Shown in pieces: positions 9,850-20,460 of a stretch of DNA of 64,000 bases; the first letter of the stretch is position 1, and each line of letters begins with the position of its first letter. The notes beneath the pieces are model-generated. The model saw only the letters and a list, made by a program, of their open reading frames with translations. It was not told the DNA's origin and did not search any database. Origin of the DNA: Chrysophaeum taylorii (lineage: Eukaryota; Sar; Pelagophyceae; Pelagomonadales; Pelagomonadaceae); assembly GCA_029834535.1 (NCBI GenBank), contig JAQMWT010000431.1, forward strand, positions 1 to 64,000. Reading direction: 5' to 3'. The translations under genes and the position numbers were made by a program.

Positions 9850-11566
9850 TCAACTAAGCTTATAATGCTTGGCGATTTCCCCGACTTTTGCCGTCACATT
9901 TTCGAATATATCAACGACACACCAGTACTCGCACTCGATATGTCGATTGATGAGGTCCTTGTACTCTGGTGCAATTTTGAGTTGCGGCTTAGGTTCAGCC
10001 TTAAAGTGAAGGAGGATCATCGTAACCTTGAAGTCCTCCTTACCTCGAACAGTCTGCCACTTGTTTTCGGATTTTTTTCTCCACAACGCCGACACCCTCG
10101 AGGACTCGAATCACGTTCGATCCAAAATCGAACGCATTTGCCTCCGAGCTCCTGACACTGATCCATCGCGTTGGGCCGTACGCGAAGTCGATGGCCGGGA
10201 AATTGGAGGGTTCCATGCACATTAAAACGTTGCACTCCTCGTTGAAATTCTTTAACGCTTCGTAGGACCGGGCCATACTTGGCTTCGCGCTCACGTCCGA
10301 TTTCATCACCGTCCGACGAAGTTCTAGAGCGTCCAGCGTTAATCCCGGCTTCCAGTTGGTCGGCAGCACCGAGAGAACAAAAGTGCACACGTCGTGCTCA
10401 AACGTGTAGCCAAAATGGGAACCATCATAAATTTTTTGGGCGAGCTCGAGCTTCTTGACGACGAAGGTGTGGAGGGTGAGCCGAGCAAGGTCGTGAACTG
10501 ACGCGACGGCCTGCACCCTGTCATGCCACATCGGCACGGGCAAACCATGGGCTGGAGCGATAGTGAACAACCTCCCAGAAACCGACGAGGAAGCTAGGAC
10601 GTCACTGGACGCATCGAATGCCAGGAAGTTGACGAGAGTATCAAGCGCGCCCGATCCCATTACGGCATCTTCCGCGTGTTTGGTGATAATGTTAGCGCGT
10701 GCAAGAAATTAATTTTTATTGAATACGTACCGCGGCGCGCAGCCCACCGGCAGCGCCCGCCGCAAGATTTCTTCTTCGTTTTTTTCCAGCGAGTCGAACG
10801 TCTCATCGGGGGCTGTTTCTGCAGTCCAGAGTGTCGGTACCATGGCGCACAACTCGTCTTTGGTGGGCGGCGCCGTGACGAGAACTATCTTGTCCTTGTC
10901 GGCATTCGGGTAGTGTTCGTTAGCGTTGTTCGACGCGAATTTGATCGTGCGGCACTTAGACGTATCCTGGTAGGGTCTCTTTTCGGGCGGGTCTATGAGG
11001 ACGAAGGCCTCGGGGTCTCTCGCAGCAAGTGCACCATGCCATATATCCGCACGACCGCGCGTCCACACTTCGTATTTGCCCTGGGCACTAGGTTGGAAGA
11101 GGATGATCTCTTCGTCCTTGAACCCAACGCGCATCACGGTCTTATTTTGCGCTAGCAGCTCCTGCATGGCAAAAAACATTGAACCGCGCGTCTTTCCGAT
11201 GCCAGGGTCGCCCACGACGATGACGTCCTTGCGGTAGTCCGTCGCATCGATCGCGTGTCGCGCCGCGGAGCGCTGCTCGATCCGAGTGATCACTGCGTTA
11301 TTTTTGGACATCTCCGAGTCCTTATCGATCGCTATCGACGGTTTCTGCACCAGCACACCGTACCCCGCGTGTTGCACTTTGCCGCCGATCTCCGCATCGA
11401 AATTTTCCTCCAGCGCGCAGCACATCCCGTGCAGCTCGATAATCTCGGCGGCGAACCGGTCGAGGTCCTCGCGCCGCGTCCACCCCTCCGACTGACGTGG
11501 CCTGCGTGCGATGGTAGTGAGCGCAGTTCTGCCATCATCCGATCTTCCCTCGAATGAATAATTCAT
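9850..11566 (-). pseudogene. Crinkler/RHS-type P-loop NTPase and nuclease-like gene
   Basis: The first part (11566-10709) has the NTPase layout of Crinkler and RHS proteins: Walker A GDPGIGKTRGS (near 11220-11190), a LIDPPE Walker-B-like strand, a KCRTIKFASNNANEHYPNADK segment shortened here to its sense of an S/N..HY..K motif, a TAPPTKDELCAMVP motif, and VG.APRYVFN at the end. The second part (10660-9850) carries a CMEPSNFPAIDFAYG motif like the PD-(D/E)xK-type nuclease end of the same family. No N-terminal header domain was recognised. Crinklers are secreted or nuclear effectors of oomycetes and chytrids; RHS relatives are widespread. It looks broken, with perhaps two or three breaks, and is treated as a fossil. 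Introns cannot be excluded. Confidence 0.65.
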
Positions 11567-12196
11567 CCGGGAGAATTAATTCGAACATACTTTGTTCGCA
11601 ACAACAACAGGAAGACGTACGACAAAAACCAATACCACAACAAAACATACGGGACAACTGCGTGGTTCTGATGGAGAGCGAGACAGTGTCGGCGATATTT
11701 TGACCACGTATCGCGGCGTGCTCTCGCTCTCCGACGATGTGATTTCGACAACCGTGCCGCTCGCGGCGCTCGAGCTTAAGCGCTTCGCTCTCGCCACGAG
11801 CCCCATGGCTACCACTTGGAACCACGCCGTGACGCGCCACTGCTCCGCACCGTGCTCATCGAACGCGGCCTTCAAGTGTTCAACAGAGCAAGCGCCAGCG
11901 CGTCGAGATTGTAGAGTCGGCCCATTGCGACAAAAGCTCCAGCTTGAAAGCAACGCCCAACAGAGCAGAAACTCGAAAGGCTCGACGAGTCGAGAGTTAC
12001 TCAGGCGGCGCAATGCGCCGTGCAACCCACAACATCGCGCACACCGATGCGCGAGTACGAGACCCTCGGCGGAACGAGGATTCAAAAAAACGGTGAGCTA
12101 CAACAACGACAACACAGTGCGCGCACGACACGAGGGGTTCGTCCACACAGAGACGCCGGACACTCACGGCGCGAGGCGGAGCCCCTTCAACGTGTC
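11567..12196. other. Open frames on both strands, none recognised
   Basis: The plus strand has a 202-codon frame (11592-12200) and the minus strand overlapping frames of 169 and 101 codons. None resembles a known family, and the open frames match the high GC. It may hold the 5' end or upstream region of the Crinkler/RHS gene, but I cannot show this. Confidence 0.35.
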
Positions 12197-12418
12197 CTAG
12201 AGCTTAGCGAGGTCGGCCGCGACCTCCTTGCGCGCTTCGGCGAAGAACTGCTTATCGTCGGAATCCTTCGCCGCCTCAAACTTGGCTATCAACTCCTTGC
12301 GCTCCTGCTCCTTCGCAAAGATCTCCTCCCGAATTTTTTCGCGATCTAAGTCTTTGCCGCCGCTCGTCGAAACAAAGGCCAACTGCCCCCCGCGAAACCC
12401 AGTCCCCGACGGGAACAC
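12197..12418 (-). CDS. Small charged, helix-prone ORF of unknown function
   Basis: A 73-codon frame whose middle is almost pure charged helix (REKIREEIFAKEQERKELI, then KFEAAKDSDDKQFFAEARKE). No motif identifies it. It lies upstream of the Crinkler/RHS gene on the same strand, and could be an upstream exon or coiled-coil part of it, or a separate small gene. The start at 12418 is simply the first ATG. Confidence 0.25.
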   Translation of the reverse strand: MFPSGTGFRGGQLAFVSTSGGKDLDREKIREEIFAKEQERKELIAKFEAAKDSDDKQFFAEARKEVAADLAKL

Positions 12419-12623
12419 ACGAGTCGTCGCTCTGCAAATCGAGGCGAGTCTGCGCAGGGCAAAGGGAAGTCAGCACCGCCACGAATCAACGCGCGCCCTA
12501 CGAGGACGCAACACAGCGGCGGCAACAACGCACCGCGCAGGTGCCCTCGATGAGGACGATAGTGTGCGATGGACGGAGGCGAAGACAGAGCGATACATGC
12601 CGTGCTTCCGAAATGGGCAGGTT

Positions 12624-12755
12624 TATTGAGCCTTACCCGCACCCCTACCACGTCACACAATGTCTAGATACAATACTATACTTTTGGCCCTTCAGAAACG
12701 TGCATGTATATTGAGCCTTACCCTCACTAGTCCCACGTCACACAATGTCTTAGAT
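12624..12755. repeat. Imperfect direct duplication of about 46 bases
   Basis: TATTGAGCCTTACCC followed by a CACGTCACACAATGTCT segment occurs at 12624-12669 and again at 12709-12755, separated by about 40 unrelated bases. It lies just before the family B LTR fragment. No function is apparent. Confidence 0.6.
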
Positions 12756-12832
12756 CTGCAGAGAAATCTGATGCCTCTTACCCTTATCCGTCCGTCGATA
12801 GCGTGATCTCTTCCTTACCCTTCTTCTTCCTT
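12756..12832 (+). mobile_element. First 77 bases of a family B LTR
   Basis: Matches the beginning (minus sense) of the LTR at 4120-4434: CTGCAGAGAAATCTG, CTTACCCTTATCCGTCCG and the CTTACCCTTCTTCTTCC stretch. It stops exactly where the family A 5' LTR begins. With family B pol resuming at 29540, beyond the family A element, this suggests a family B copy on the plus strand that was entered by the family A element and lost the part in between. Confidence 0.65.
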
Positions 12833-13228
12833 TCCAGAGAGCTACACTATTATGTGTGCGACACTGGAACATTCCACACCTATCTCTAAACGAGGGTTTT
12901 CTCTCCGTAATACGGCTTTCCCTCTCTCCTTCTTTCCTTACCCTTCCGCCCTTTTATCTCAGATTATGAAGAGCCCAATCTGAAGCTCTTTTCCAACACG
13001 GAGTAGGCCTCCAGGTGCGTACCGTCGGGTACGGGGTTTTCTGTTTAATTAATAGAAACTTCGTTCCTCGGTGTCCGTGTAAACGCTTCTATGGGACCTA
13101 ATGTCCTTAAGGAGTTAGGGCCTAAATCCCTACCTTGTGTAGTAGCATGTGACAAGCGGCATGGTCTGTACACGCCTAAGACTGCACGCAGTCTCTACCA
13201 TGTACCCGGAGAGGGTCAAATCTCTCCA
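12833..13228 (+). repeat. 5' LTR, copia family A
   Basis: About 396 bases, starting TCCAGAGAGCTACAC and ending ...CTCTCCA, directly followed by the primer site. The same sequence occurs at 24577-24732 plus 29286-29539 (3' LTR) and inverted at 39024-39426. The start was fixed by comparison with the other two copies, where a GAGGGGG purine tract comes immediately before it. Confidence 0.85.
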
Positions 13229-13242
13229 GGTTATGGGCCCAG
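13229..13242 (+). other. Primer-binding site, family A copia
   Basis: GGTTATGGGCCCAG follows the LTR with no gap. It is complementary to the anticodon arm of initiator tRNA-Met (CTGGGCCCATAACC), the site used by Drosophila copia with a cleaved half tRNA. The leader from 13243 to 13712 holds no recognised gene. Confidence 0.8.
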
Positions 13243-13712
13243 ATGCGTAGGTGTGTCAGCCCAACTGTGTTGTACGTCTAAATGGAGTGATCAATTTGTG
13301 CCTGATCACGAGTACAATGCGACAATGTGTTTGGCGGTGGTCTACTGTACATATTTGTTGTGTGGCGGTATGTGCCCACCAGTTAATTTGGTTTGTGACC
13401 GAGTTGGGTCGGTCACTGGTCATATGTATTCGCATAACCAATAAAATTAAAAATTTTCCTATACAAGCCGCGGAAACTTGTACGGGTTTTTCCTTCCATT
13501 CCCCAACAAAAGACTGACTGCTCGAGAACTAATCCATTCTCCAGTCTCAAGTCACCCTGTTTTAAATCGCACGTTGATTTGTTTGGTCTTGTCAATAAGC
13601 CCACGTTTAAAATAGCGTACTGTACATAGAACCCGCACTTGAGAAACCCCTCATTCTTATGTGTCGAATATGTCTATCAATCCTATAACCTATTTCTTAA
13701 TAGGTCACAGTC

Positions 13713-15178
13713 ATGTCAAAACAAAAAACAATATCCACCACGGATATCTACAAACAAGAACGAATCCTCGTTGATAAGATTAGCGCAGGATTACGTTTCC
13801 AATACAATTCAACCAAGGTGAGCTTGCAAATTGAGGTGCTTCGCAGGCATATGACAAGTCCATATGTGGACGCGTTATTCTGCTTCGATTCATATGAAGC
13901 TTAAACCCGGAAAGCACTGGTATATAACCAACTTCTTGAACAAGAAGCTGATATCATCTTCGCTCAATGGAAAGCCGAACAAGTAAGCGATTTAAACTTA
14001 CCTGATGAAGATGCCCTGCCTGATCATCTTAAAACTTGGCACGTCAACTCATCGCATCAACTATCAGTTGATGTCCGTAATAATATAGAACGACTTTACT
14101 ACCAAGAGTCGTACAATCTCATTCGTCCCGAATTAAATGAGGATGTCAAACGTGTCCTCACTTTATTAAATACCCGAATCCCTAAATCAATTGTGTATGA
14201 TTCATCTCTAACTAACATGTCCTTTACAGGTCTCTCTAATGCCGACTGGGTCAAACACTGCGAAACTTATGCTGGTTTCTTGTACACATTCTTCAACTTG
14301 GAATCACAAGAAAAACCAGCACTCGCTGTGTGGCCTCAATTAAAGAAGATTTGTGCAACTACTGCACATCCACATAAACTACGTGCAGTAATGCTTTTAG
14401 CTTACCATTACTATGAGACAGTGGCATGTGCAGATGTTACTGAGCTTAAATCTCAGTTTAATCGAATGTCTTTAAACGTTAATTGGTATGCCCATGTATT
14501 TGTCGAACAACTCCTTGCCTTCCAATCTCAGGCAAAGCAATTAAATAATGATGAAGCATCAATCCAATTTAATAACTCCATAATCACTCTTAATGCTCAC
14601 AAGGAGATCTACCGTCTATATGCTAATCCATCGGATCACGAGCGCTATTCTCAATCTTTATTGGAATGGTGTAAACTCTACGAGACATGCTCTGGTAACA
14701 ACTCGAGTCACGATCCCGAATTGTTAAAGCTAGTTGATCCTAACGACGTTCGTCCACTATTGGAATTCTTGTTAAAGATATACAATGAAACAAAGTTTTC
14801 CTCTAACCGACGCTTGGATAAACCCGCTTCCTGGATCCCTTACATCCCTGGTACTACCGCTACCAAGCCACCTAAAGTATTATTGATGGATACTATTAAT
14901 CAATCCCACGACCCTCTAAACAATGTTTACTCGTTGTTAGCTACTGAACCTTTATAGTCTGGCTTCAACGCTCGTAAGCTTCGTAACGCAAAAGACAAAG
15001 CATCGACAATTTTACCTCGTGACACATCGTACTATCGCCCACCCTCAAATTATAACCTCAAAGGTACCAGCTTCGATCGTCCTGTCTACTCATCTTCCTC
15101 TAACCGCAACTAACTAACTAACTAACTTCGGACCTCTCCCGGGCATGGGAGCCAGGCTGGGCCGGCAGTACACGCTCT
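13713..15178 (+). pseudogene. Copia family A gag (fossil)
   Basis: Gag region starting with MSKQKTISTTDIYKQ. It aligns with family B gag at 52490-53994 and 3230-3685: SYEA, HYYETVACADVTELKSQFN versus HYESVTTTDVSYLKQQFN, NWYAHVFVE versus NWYVHVFIE, and W.KLYET versus WCCMYET. It is rich in helices and has no CCHC zinc knuckle that I can see, unlike many copia gags. A 60-base LINE tip lies near its end. It is the first coding region after the leader. Looks broken, few breaks. Confidence 0.8.
15110..15169 (-). mobile_element. Severely 5'-truncated LINE tip (about 60 bases)
   Basis: On the minus strand it is only the LINE 3' end, GCCCAGCCTGGCTCCCATGC then CCGGGAGAGGTCCGAAG and a (GTTA)n tail. 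It matches the 3' end of the LINE at 39519-41352. It is inserted in the late gag region of the family A element. A target duplication is not clear. Confidence 0.75.
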
Positions 15179-15181
15179 AAT

Positions 15182-16513
15182 ATGTCTCTTATGTACCGGG
15201 CTACTTATCAAGTTGATCGTCTTCGCCACCTGTTTGGTAAATTACAGGAAGCGAATCCCAACCCTTCTACCGACCCTAAAATGGTACAGGAGGAAATGAA
15301 AAGCTTGTTGAGTACCCTCTGGACAACCGCTTCTCAAGCTTCGACACAGTCCTCAGATCCGGACGAAGCCACCCAAGTTCATCTCTACTTATCTCGAGTT
15401 GATACTATGTCCAATACCATATCGAATCTCTTAGAAGCCGATAAGGAATCTCTTGTTTCAGAAGAAAAGTGTCAAACTGAAACATCTGCTCCTGAAGCGC
15501 CCCCCAGTGATGTGGAGCAGAGGGGGACTGCTAATACAGAGAAAATGTCCCACACTTTTCTGTCCATTAAAGATGATGAAATCGATAACATCCCTCAGCC
15601 GCGATTGCAGCACATAAATGCTAAAGCTCAGAATGCTATCGTTCGTCGTCAAGCTCGGGAAACTTCCTCGCACTCTGAGCTCCCCAGTAATCTACCCAAT
15701 GAAGATATTGAAGATGGTACAGATCCCCCTGTGTTGTTACCAAAATTAAACACTGGTTTTACACTCGTCGTCGTGCCTTCCGAACAAACGCAAAGTTTCA
15801 TGACACAGTACGTGTTTGGTCAAAGCTCAACGCATGCCTGTTATGCAACAATGCTTAAACTGTACAACGAGTACAATTTGCCGCTAATGACTACGCCAGG
15901 ATATGCTGACACATGTGCTTCTCAACATGTAATTAACTTTAAACGTTATGCTGATCCTATCCACATTGCAAAGCTACCCGAGTCCTTATCACCTGCTATC
16001 CAGACTGCTACGGATACGCAGAGAATCACACATGCTATGATTATAAGGACCGTCATTCCCGCTCTCCCAAAGCATCCAAATGTGGGATATGTAAAGCTAG
16101 ACGTTGCGCTTTTTCTACCCAAGCAAGACGACCATAACGATCCCGATCTGCACATCATCAGTATGACTCAATGGGGAGAAGATAAACTTGGTATACACCT
16201 TTATGGAGTTGAATTTAAAGGACAATCATCTATCCAGAGTAAAATTGACGATAATGTTAAGATTACTTTGTTTAGACTCAGTAACCTGTTACCGATTCTA
16301 CCAATGTACTCGCTACAACAAGCAAAAGCGCGTAAAATGGAACTTCGCTCACTACAGTTCAGAATATGTGCTTTTAATGAACAACGCGACATGCTCAAAC
16401 TATATTCCACCCTCATGGAACGCGTAATTTACGTCCCATGGCTTAAAACCATCCTGGAGTCAATGCATTCGCAGCTGCCTTACGTACGCAAGCATTTCCC
16501 ACCTCCCGTATGA
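15182..16513 (+). pseudogene. Copia family A late gag and protease region (fossil)
   Basis: Begins with a helical, Ser/Glu-rich part (to about residue 170) that matches the late part of family B gag. It then has a strand-rich part with the motif ADTCAS (near 15905), placed like the D-(S/T)-x-A loop of retroviral-type aspartic proteases; family B has FDSCAT at the same place. Further shared strands follow (GYVKLDVAL versus GYVKIDFAL; LPILPMY..QQAKARKMELRSL versus LPALPCLTCNIARDKRLELRSL). The protease would cleave the polyprotein. The C in the motif is shared by both families. Confidence 0.65.
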
Positions 16514-16574
16514 CACAAGGCTACCACACGTTTGCTCCATACAGCAACTTCATCTCCTAGCCCACGAATACCTA

Positions 16575-17459
16575 CAGTAACTCTACTTTGCTCTGGGATG
16601 TCCACTCCTGCATTCTCTCCTTCGAGCATCGGACGTTGAACGTGCACGATATTACACTGACATAGTGGAATTGACATCACCATGCACAAATCGCAACATA
16701 ATCAATGGGAGATCCATTTCCACCTTCGAGCGCGATATGGATGATTCCTTATTTCCAAGTGCTCTAAGTGTACTTGAGCTTTTAAAGCCGCTTGTTCTTT
16801 GCATGGAAATGACACCACAACACTCCGCATCGTATGAAGATCATATGCGAGTTGCTAATCTCATCTTCTCAACGATGTACTATACGGTGGACATCTGTGA
16901 CCGATTTCCATGCTATCTATGTGGAGATTATCAAGCCAGAGAAAGATGGATCCTCGTCGCACGCAAATATAACACCGGCCCTCTTGATCTGTTTTCATGG
17001 CCTAATAAACGAGTCACTTCCTTTCTGGATATTGCAGACCACGCTAATTCCATCAGTCGCAAGTTAATAGTCGACGAACCTTGGACGCAGGTCTTTCCTG
17101 ACATACCACTCGTGTCCACACCTAAAAGCTACAGTACTTTCAGTCGTACAGGATCCGTGCGCTTAACTGTGACTGAGCTTGAAACCTTAACTATGCTGTT
17201 CCTTCGTCTGCACTCTAACAAATTAGTCGAACATCCCAGTCAATATGAAATGGAGGGCATTTCTAACTTTCGCCTGGGATTCTTGACTAATTCAAGAAAA
17301 CCACTTGCTTGCATGAGATCCCCTATTGAACTCCAAGCTTTTGTGCTCCTCTACAATATTATGGGACGATTATTCCCTAAATCCATCACATTACCTGTGT
17401 CCTTTCGTATTACAACTATCGAATCTAACCAACCATCTCACTGGTTATTCTTAAATTAA
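16575..17459 (+). pseudogene. Cytosine-5 DNA methyltransferase-like domain in copia family A pol (fossil)
   Basis: Lies between protease and integrase. Motifs in C5-methyltransferase order: an SG loop LLCSGMSTPAF (16585-16617, motif I), a SPCTNRN motif (16676-16696, motif IV with the Cys nucleophile), LCMEMTPQ (about 16800-16820, the E of motif VI), CGDYQARERWILVARK (16918-16965, the QxRxR of motif VIII), and VRLTVTELETL (17156-17190, like the LT..E helix of motif IX). The same motifs occur in both family B copies. In known enzymes this domain methylates DNA cytosines. Retroelements carrying such enzymes have been reported in a few algal lineages. Looks broken here. Confidence 0.7.
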
Positions 17460-18400
17460 TCCTCTACTTCATCCATCATTTACATCACCGGTGGAAGACA
17501 TACAGGCGGAGACATAACAGTTTCTAACTCTTCTTGTAAATACCAGGCACATATATATGCTTTTGGCGAAACCTACACCCTCCTAACGCATGATGCCGGA
17601 ATCGATAAGACTGCTTCTCTCGAACCAGCTACCGGTTTTCTTTGGCTTTGTCATGCATACCATCATAATAATGAAAATCAAGACACGCGTCGTCTAGTAC
17701 AAGCATTGGTTCCCTATACTTCTCCTGTATTTCACAATTCTTTCGTCTTCTACCCTCAGGAAAATCGTCTCGAATTTATCGACAAAATGTTTGCTTTAAG
17801 TGACATGCATTTGTCCCAAAGCAGATATTTGGGCTTTATAACATCAAGCGATAGGAAGATGGGTGCCAAAGTTCATTCTATATACACTCCCACTCCTACC
17901 ATTCGTGGATTTGTTAACATGCTGGTGTACGATCGACGACTCGACCGCATTCGACACTACTCAACTCGCAAATTGGCACGCGCCAATAACTTCACAGCGC
18001 ACCAAATCAATTTTCTTTTGTCTTTGTCCCCTGACCTATGCTGTAATATCATCGAAAATGCTATTCCAGCTGGAACATATCATACAATTTATAAACATTT
18101 GTGTCACCTTGTCTATGACTTGCGTATATTAATGCTATCACCATCGTTTGACCCTGATCATGCTTCTCTAACCAAAAACTATAGGTCAACCTTCTTCACA
18201 AATATATTCCCAACAGATACATCCTTAACATTACACCAGAGTTCCATTACAATGTTCTACATCCCCAATAAAAAAATCTTATGTTGTGATACTATCGCTT
18301 CTAACCACGAACTTCCTTCTTTTCATATTGATTCAGTAGCTCATGCCTTCCTCTCTAACACCTCATCCGCAGATATATCATCTCCTACTAAAGAAAAACA
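17460..18400 (+). pseudogene. Copia family A region between methyltransferase-like domain and integrase
   Basis: Conserved with family B (32357-33383 and about 49740-50900 on the minus strand) but matching no family I know. Shared strings: ITGGRHTGGDITVSN versus LTGGHHSDGNLTIEN, LSQSRYLGF versus LSHSRYIGYL, SDRK.G.K.HS, and LL(S)LSPDLCCNIIENAIPAGT versus SLRHDLCCDMLSNALPAGT. The repeated GG-H-(S/T)-(G/D)-G-(D/N) pattern and alternating strands suggest a folded domain. It may be the end of the methyltransferase part (target recognition) or a pre-integrase domain. Confidence 0.5.
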
Positions 18401-19420
18401 AATACCCCGTATAACGCCAAGACAGCTCCATGAGAAGCATGCGCCCTTCGATAAGAAAGTCCATGCCGGGGGCACCCTCGCATTCGAGATGCGCAACAGC
18501 GAGCTACCAATTTTCACAACATCCACCATGATAGTGATTCTCAAGCTACAAAAGCTGTCCAGGTTATTGCCAGCCCTGGACACCACCCATCTGACGTACC
18601 CTACCGTAAGTTCTGTGTGGATTGTACGATTCATAAAAAAAACGCTTTCCTCATCCACACCACCTTATCAAGCAACCATCATTCGAAAAAAATTTTCAAC
18701 CTGGTGAAGCCTGGGCATGTGACGGTGGTTACGTATATGTTCTCTCGGAATGGGGATCCTTTCGACATATCATTGTTTTTAAGTGTCTCATTTCTAAATT
18801 TTTGTTAGTGTACTTTTGTCGTAGCACTAACTCTAGCGAATTTTGTAACGCCCTTGAGTTTGTCCGCAACTTTTGCTCTACTTATGTTCGTGTACAACTA
18901 AAACAAATATATTTTGATTCCTTTAAACCCTATTTATCTCAGCATGTTACAACCCCCTTCCGTGTGGAGCATGGTATTAATATGTCCGCGTCCCCCCCTT
19001 ACTTACATGTCTTTAATCATGAAGTCGAAGCCGCTGTTGGTCACATAGCCACTGCCGCGTCTACACGACTCCGGCATATGCTTAATGTATCATATAAAGG
19101 TCACGCCCTAACAGATCCGGCACCACACTACCCGTGGGCTGTTATACATGCCATCCAATCGTATAATCTCCTCCCTAACGTTTCCCTCGAACGTATTTAC
19201 AATAAAGTCCTAAGCCCCCAACAAGTTTTGTTAGACCAATGTAATGTTCCCCAGCAAGACTACCTCAAACCTTTTGGTTCTGTTTGTTATCTGCATTTGG
19301 AACATAACGAATTTCATAAATATGAACGTCGATGTCGTCCCTACATCTACTTCTGTGGTGCTAACGTTATAAACCCTTTAATAACACCCCATACCCTTTA
19401 ATAACACCCCATGTTGATCA
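18400..19420 (+). pseudogene. Copia family A integrase (fossil)
   Basis: Integrase core with acidic residues in the contexts CDGGYV (18718), YFDSFKPY (18912-18935) and HEVEAAVG (19018-19040), the D-D-E triad of retroviral-type integrases. Then N(L)LPNVSLERIYNKVLSPQQVL and FGSVCYL, the usual copia C-terminal blocks. Integrase inserts the DNA copy into the genome. It closely parallels family B integrase at 6600-7350. Looks broken. Confidence 0.85.
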
Positions 19421-20460
19421 TTTAGCCGATGTTGTCCTTAATCCTGAAAACGGTCAAGTCCGTGTTTCCTCTAAACTGACTTTTCCTCATCTTATTTCTA
19501 AATCTCCTCCTGATTATGAACAGCATCCACCTCCCGCACCTTCACCCGACATTCCCTTCTCTGTTCACAGCACCCCCAATGATGCGGCGCAGAGGGGGAA
19601 TGCTATGCCTACCAACACTGCCCAGGAGAGAGGGACTCCTTCTTCTCATCTCCGTGCTCCCTCTCCCGCTCCCGCATGTGCTCCAGCTGCTTCTGCACCC
19701 GCTACTTCCGCCACCACACCTACATCTGAAGTGTCTTCCGACACTCTGCCGCATTTGCCATCTTATCGGTCTCTCTATTCCCAGGATGTCCGCTCTATTC
19801 CCAGGATGTCCGCCGTCTCGCCCGTGGTCCTCATCACCCTCAGCCTCGTCGCAAAACCAATCTCAAGGATGTTCTTACTCGTATTGCTTCGCCTACAGTC
19901 GCCGCTTGTAAACAAGCCGGTGGTGCGCTTGCCGACTTCGAGTATGACCTCTCCAAGCAGTACATAACGTTCTGCGACCCCACCCTCCACTCCCTTCATC
20001 TTGCTCATGGCATCCACTGGACGGCTATACCTCCAGAGGGGGAATTTACACCATCCCTTCATCACCATGTGCACCAAGCGATCTCACAGTCCTCTTCATT
20101 TATGTGTCATAGGAACCATAGCCACCCATCGCCTGATACTCCTCATGTTCACTTCTGCGACGACGTCAACCTTGCAGACTTTCACCTTCCTCAGGCTCTC
20201 GTTCATTTAATTTCTGAACATGCTCACGCCTTTCGAGTTCCTCCCGCTCATTATGTTTATGCTTTGTTCACGCCCCACTCCATCTTGGATCATAATGACG
20301 CTTCTTATGGTGCCTCCGAGCCTCATCTCTCCGCCATCGAAGACTATATCACCGTGCAATCGCATTACATTGAGGCCCACCTTGGTGATGCTCCTCTACT
20401 AGTTGTTCCACTCGTCGAAGATCCCGATCACGCTCATCTGCACGATAATGTCGCTTCTTA
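19421..20460 (+). pseudogene. Linker between integrase and reverse transcriptase, family A
   Basis: Pro/Ser/Ala-rich and low in complexity at 19500-19750, then helical and strand segments before RT starts. Family B has a similar linker (7470-8450; about 48000-48900). Such low-complexity linkers are common in copia pol. No motif was recognised. Confidence 0.6.

Noticed and set aside
12756-13228. A single chimeric LTR made of family B and family A halves
   Set aside because: The purine tract in two other family A copies shows that the LTR starts at TCCAGAG, so the family B piece is flank and not part of the LTR.
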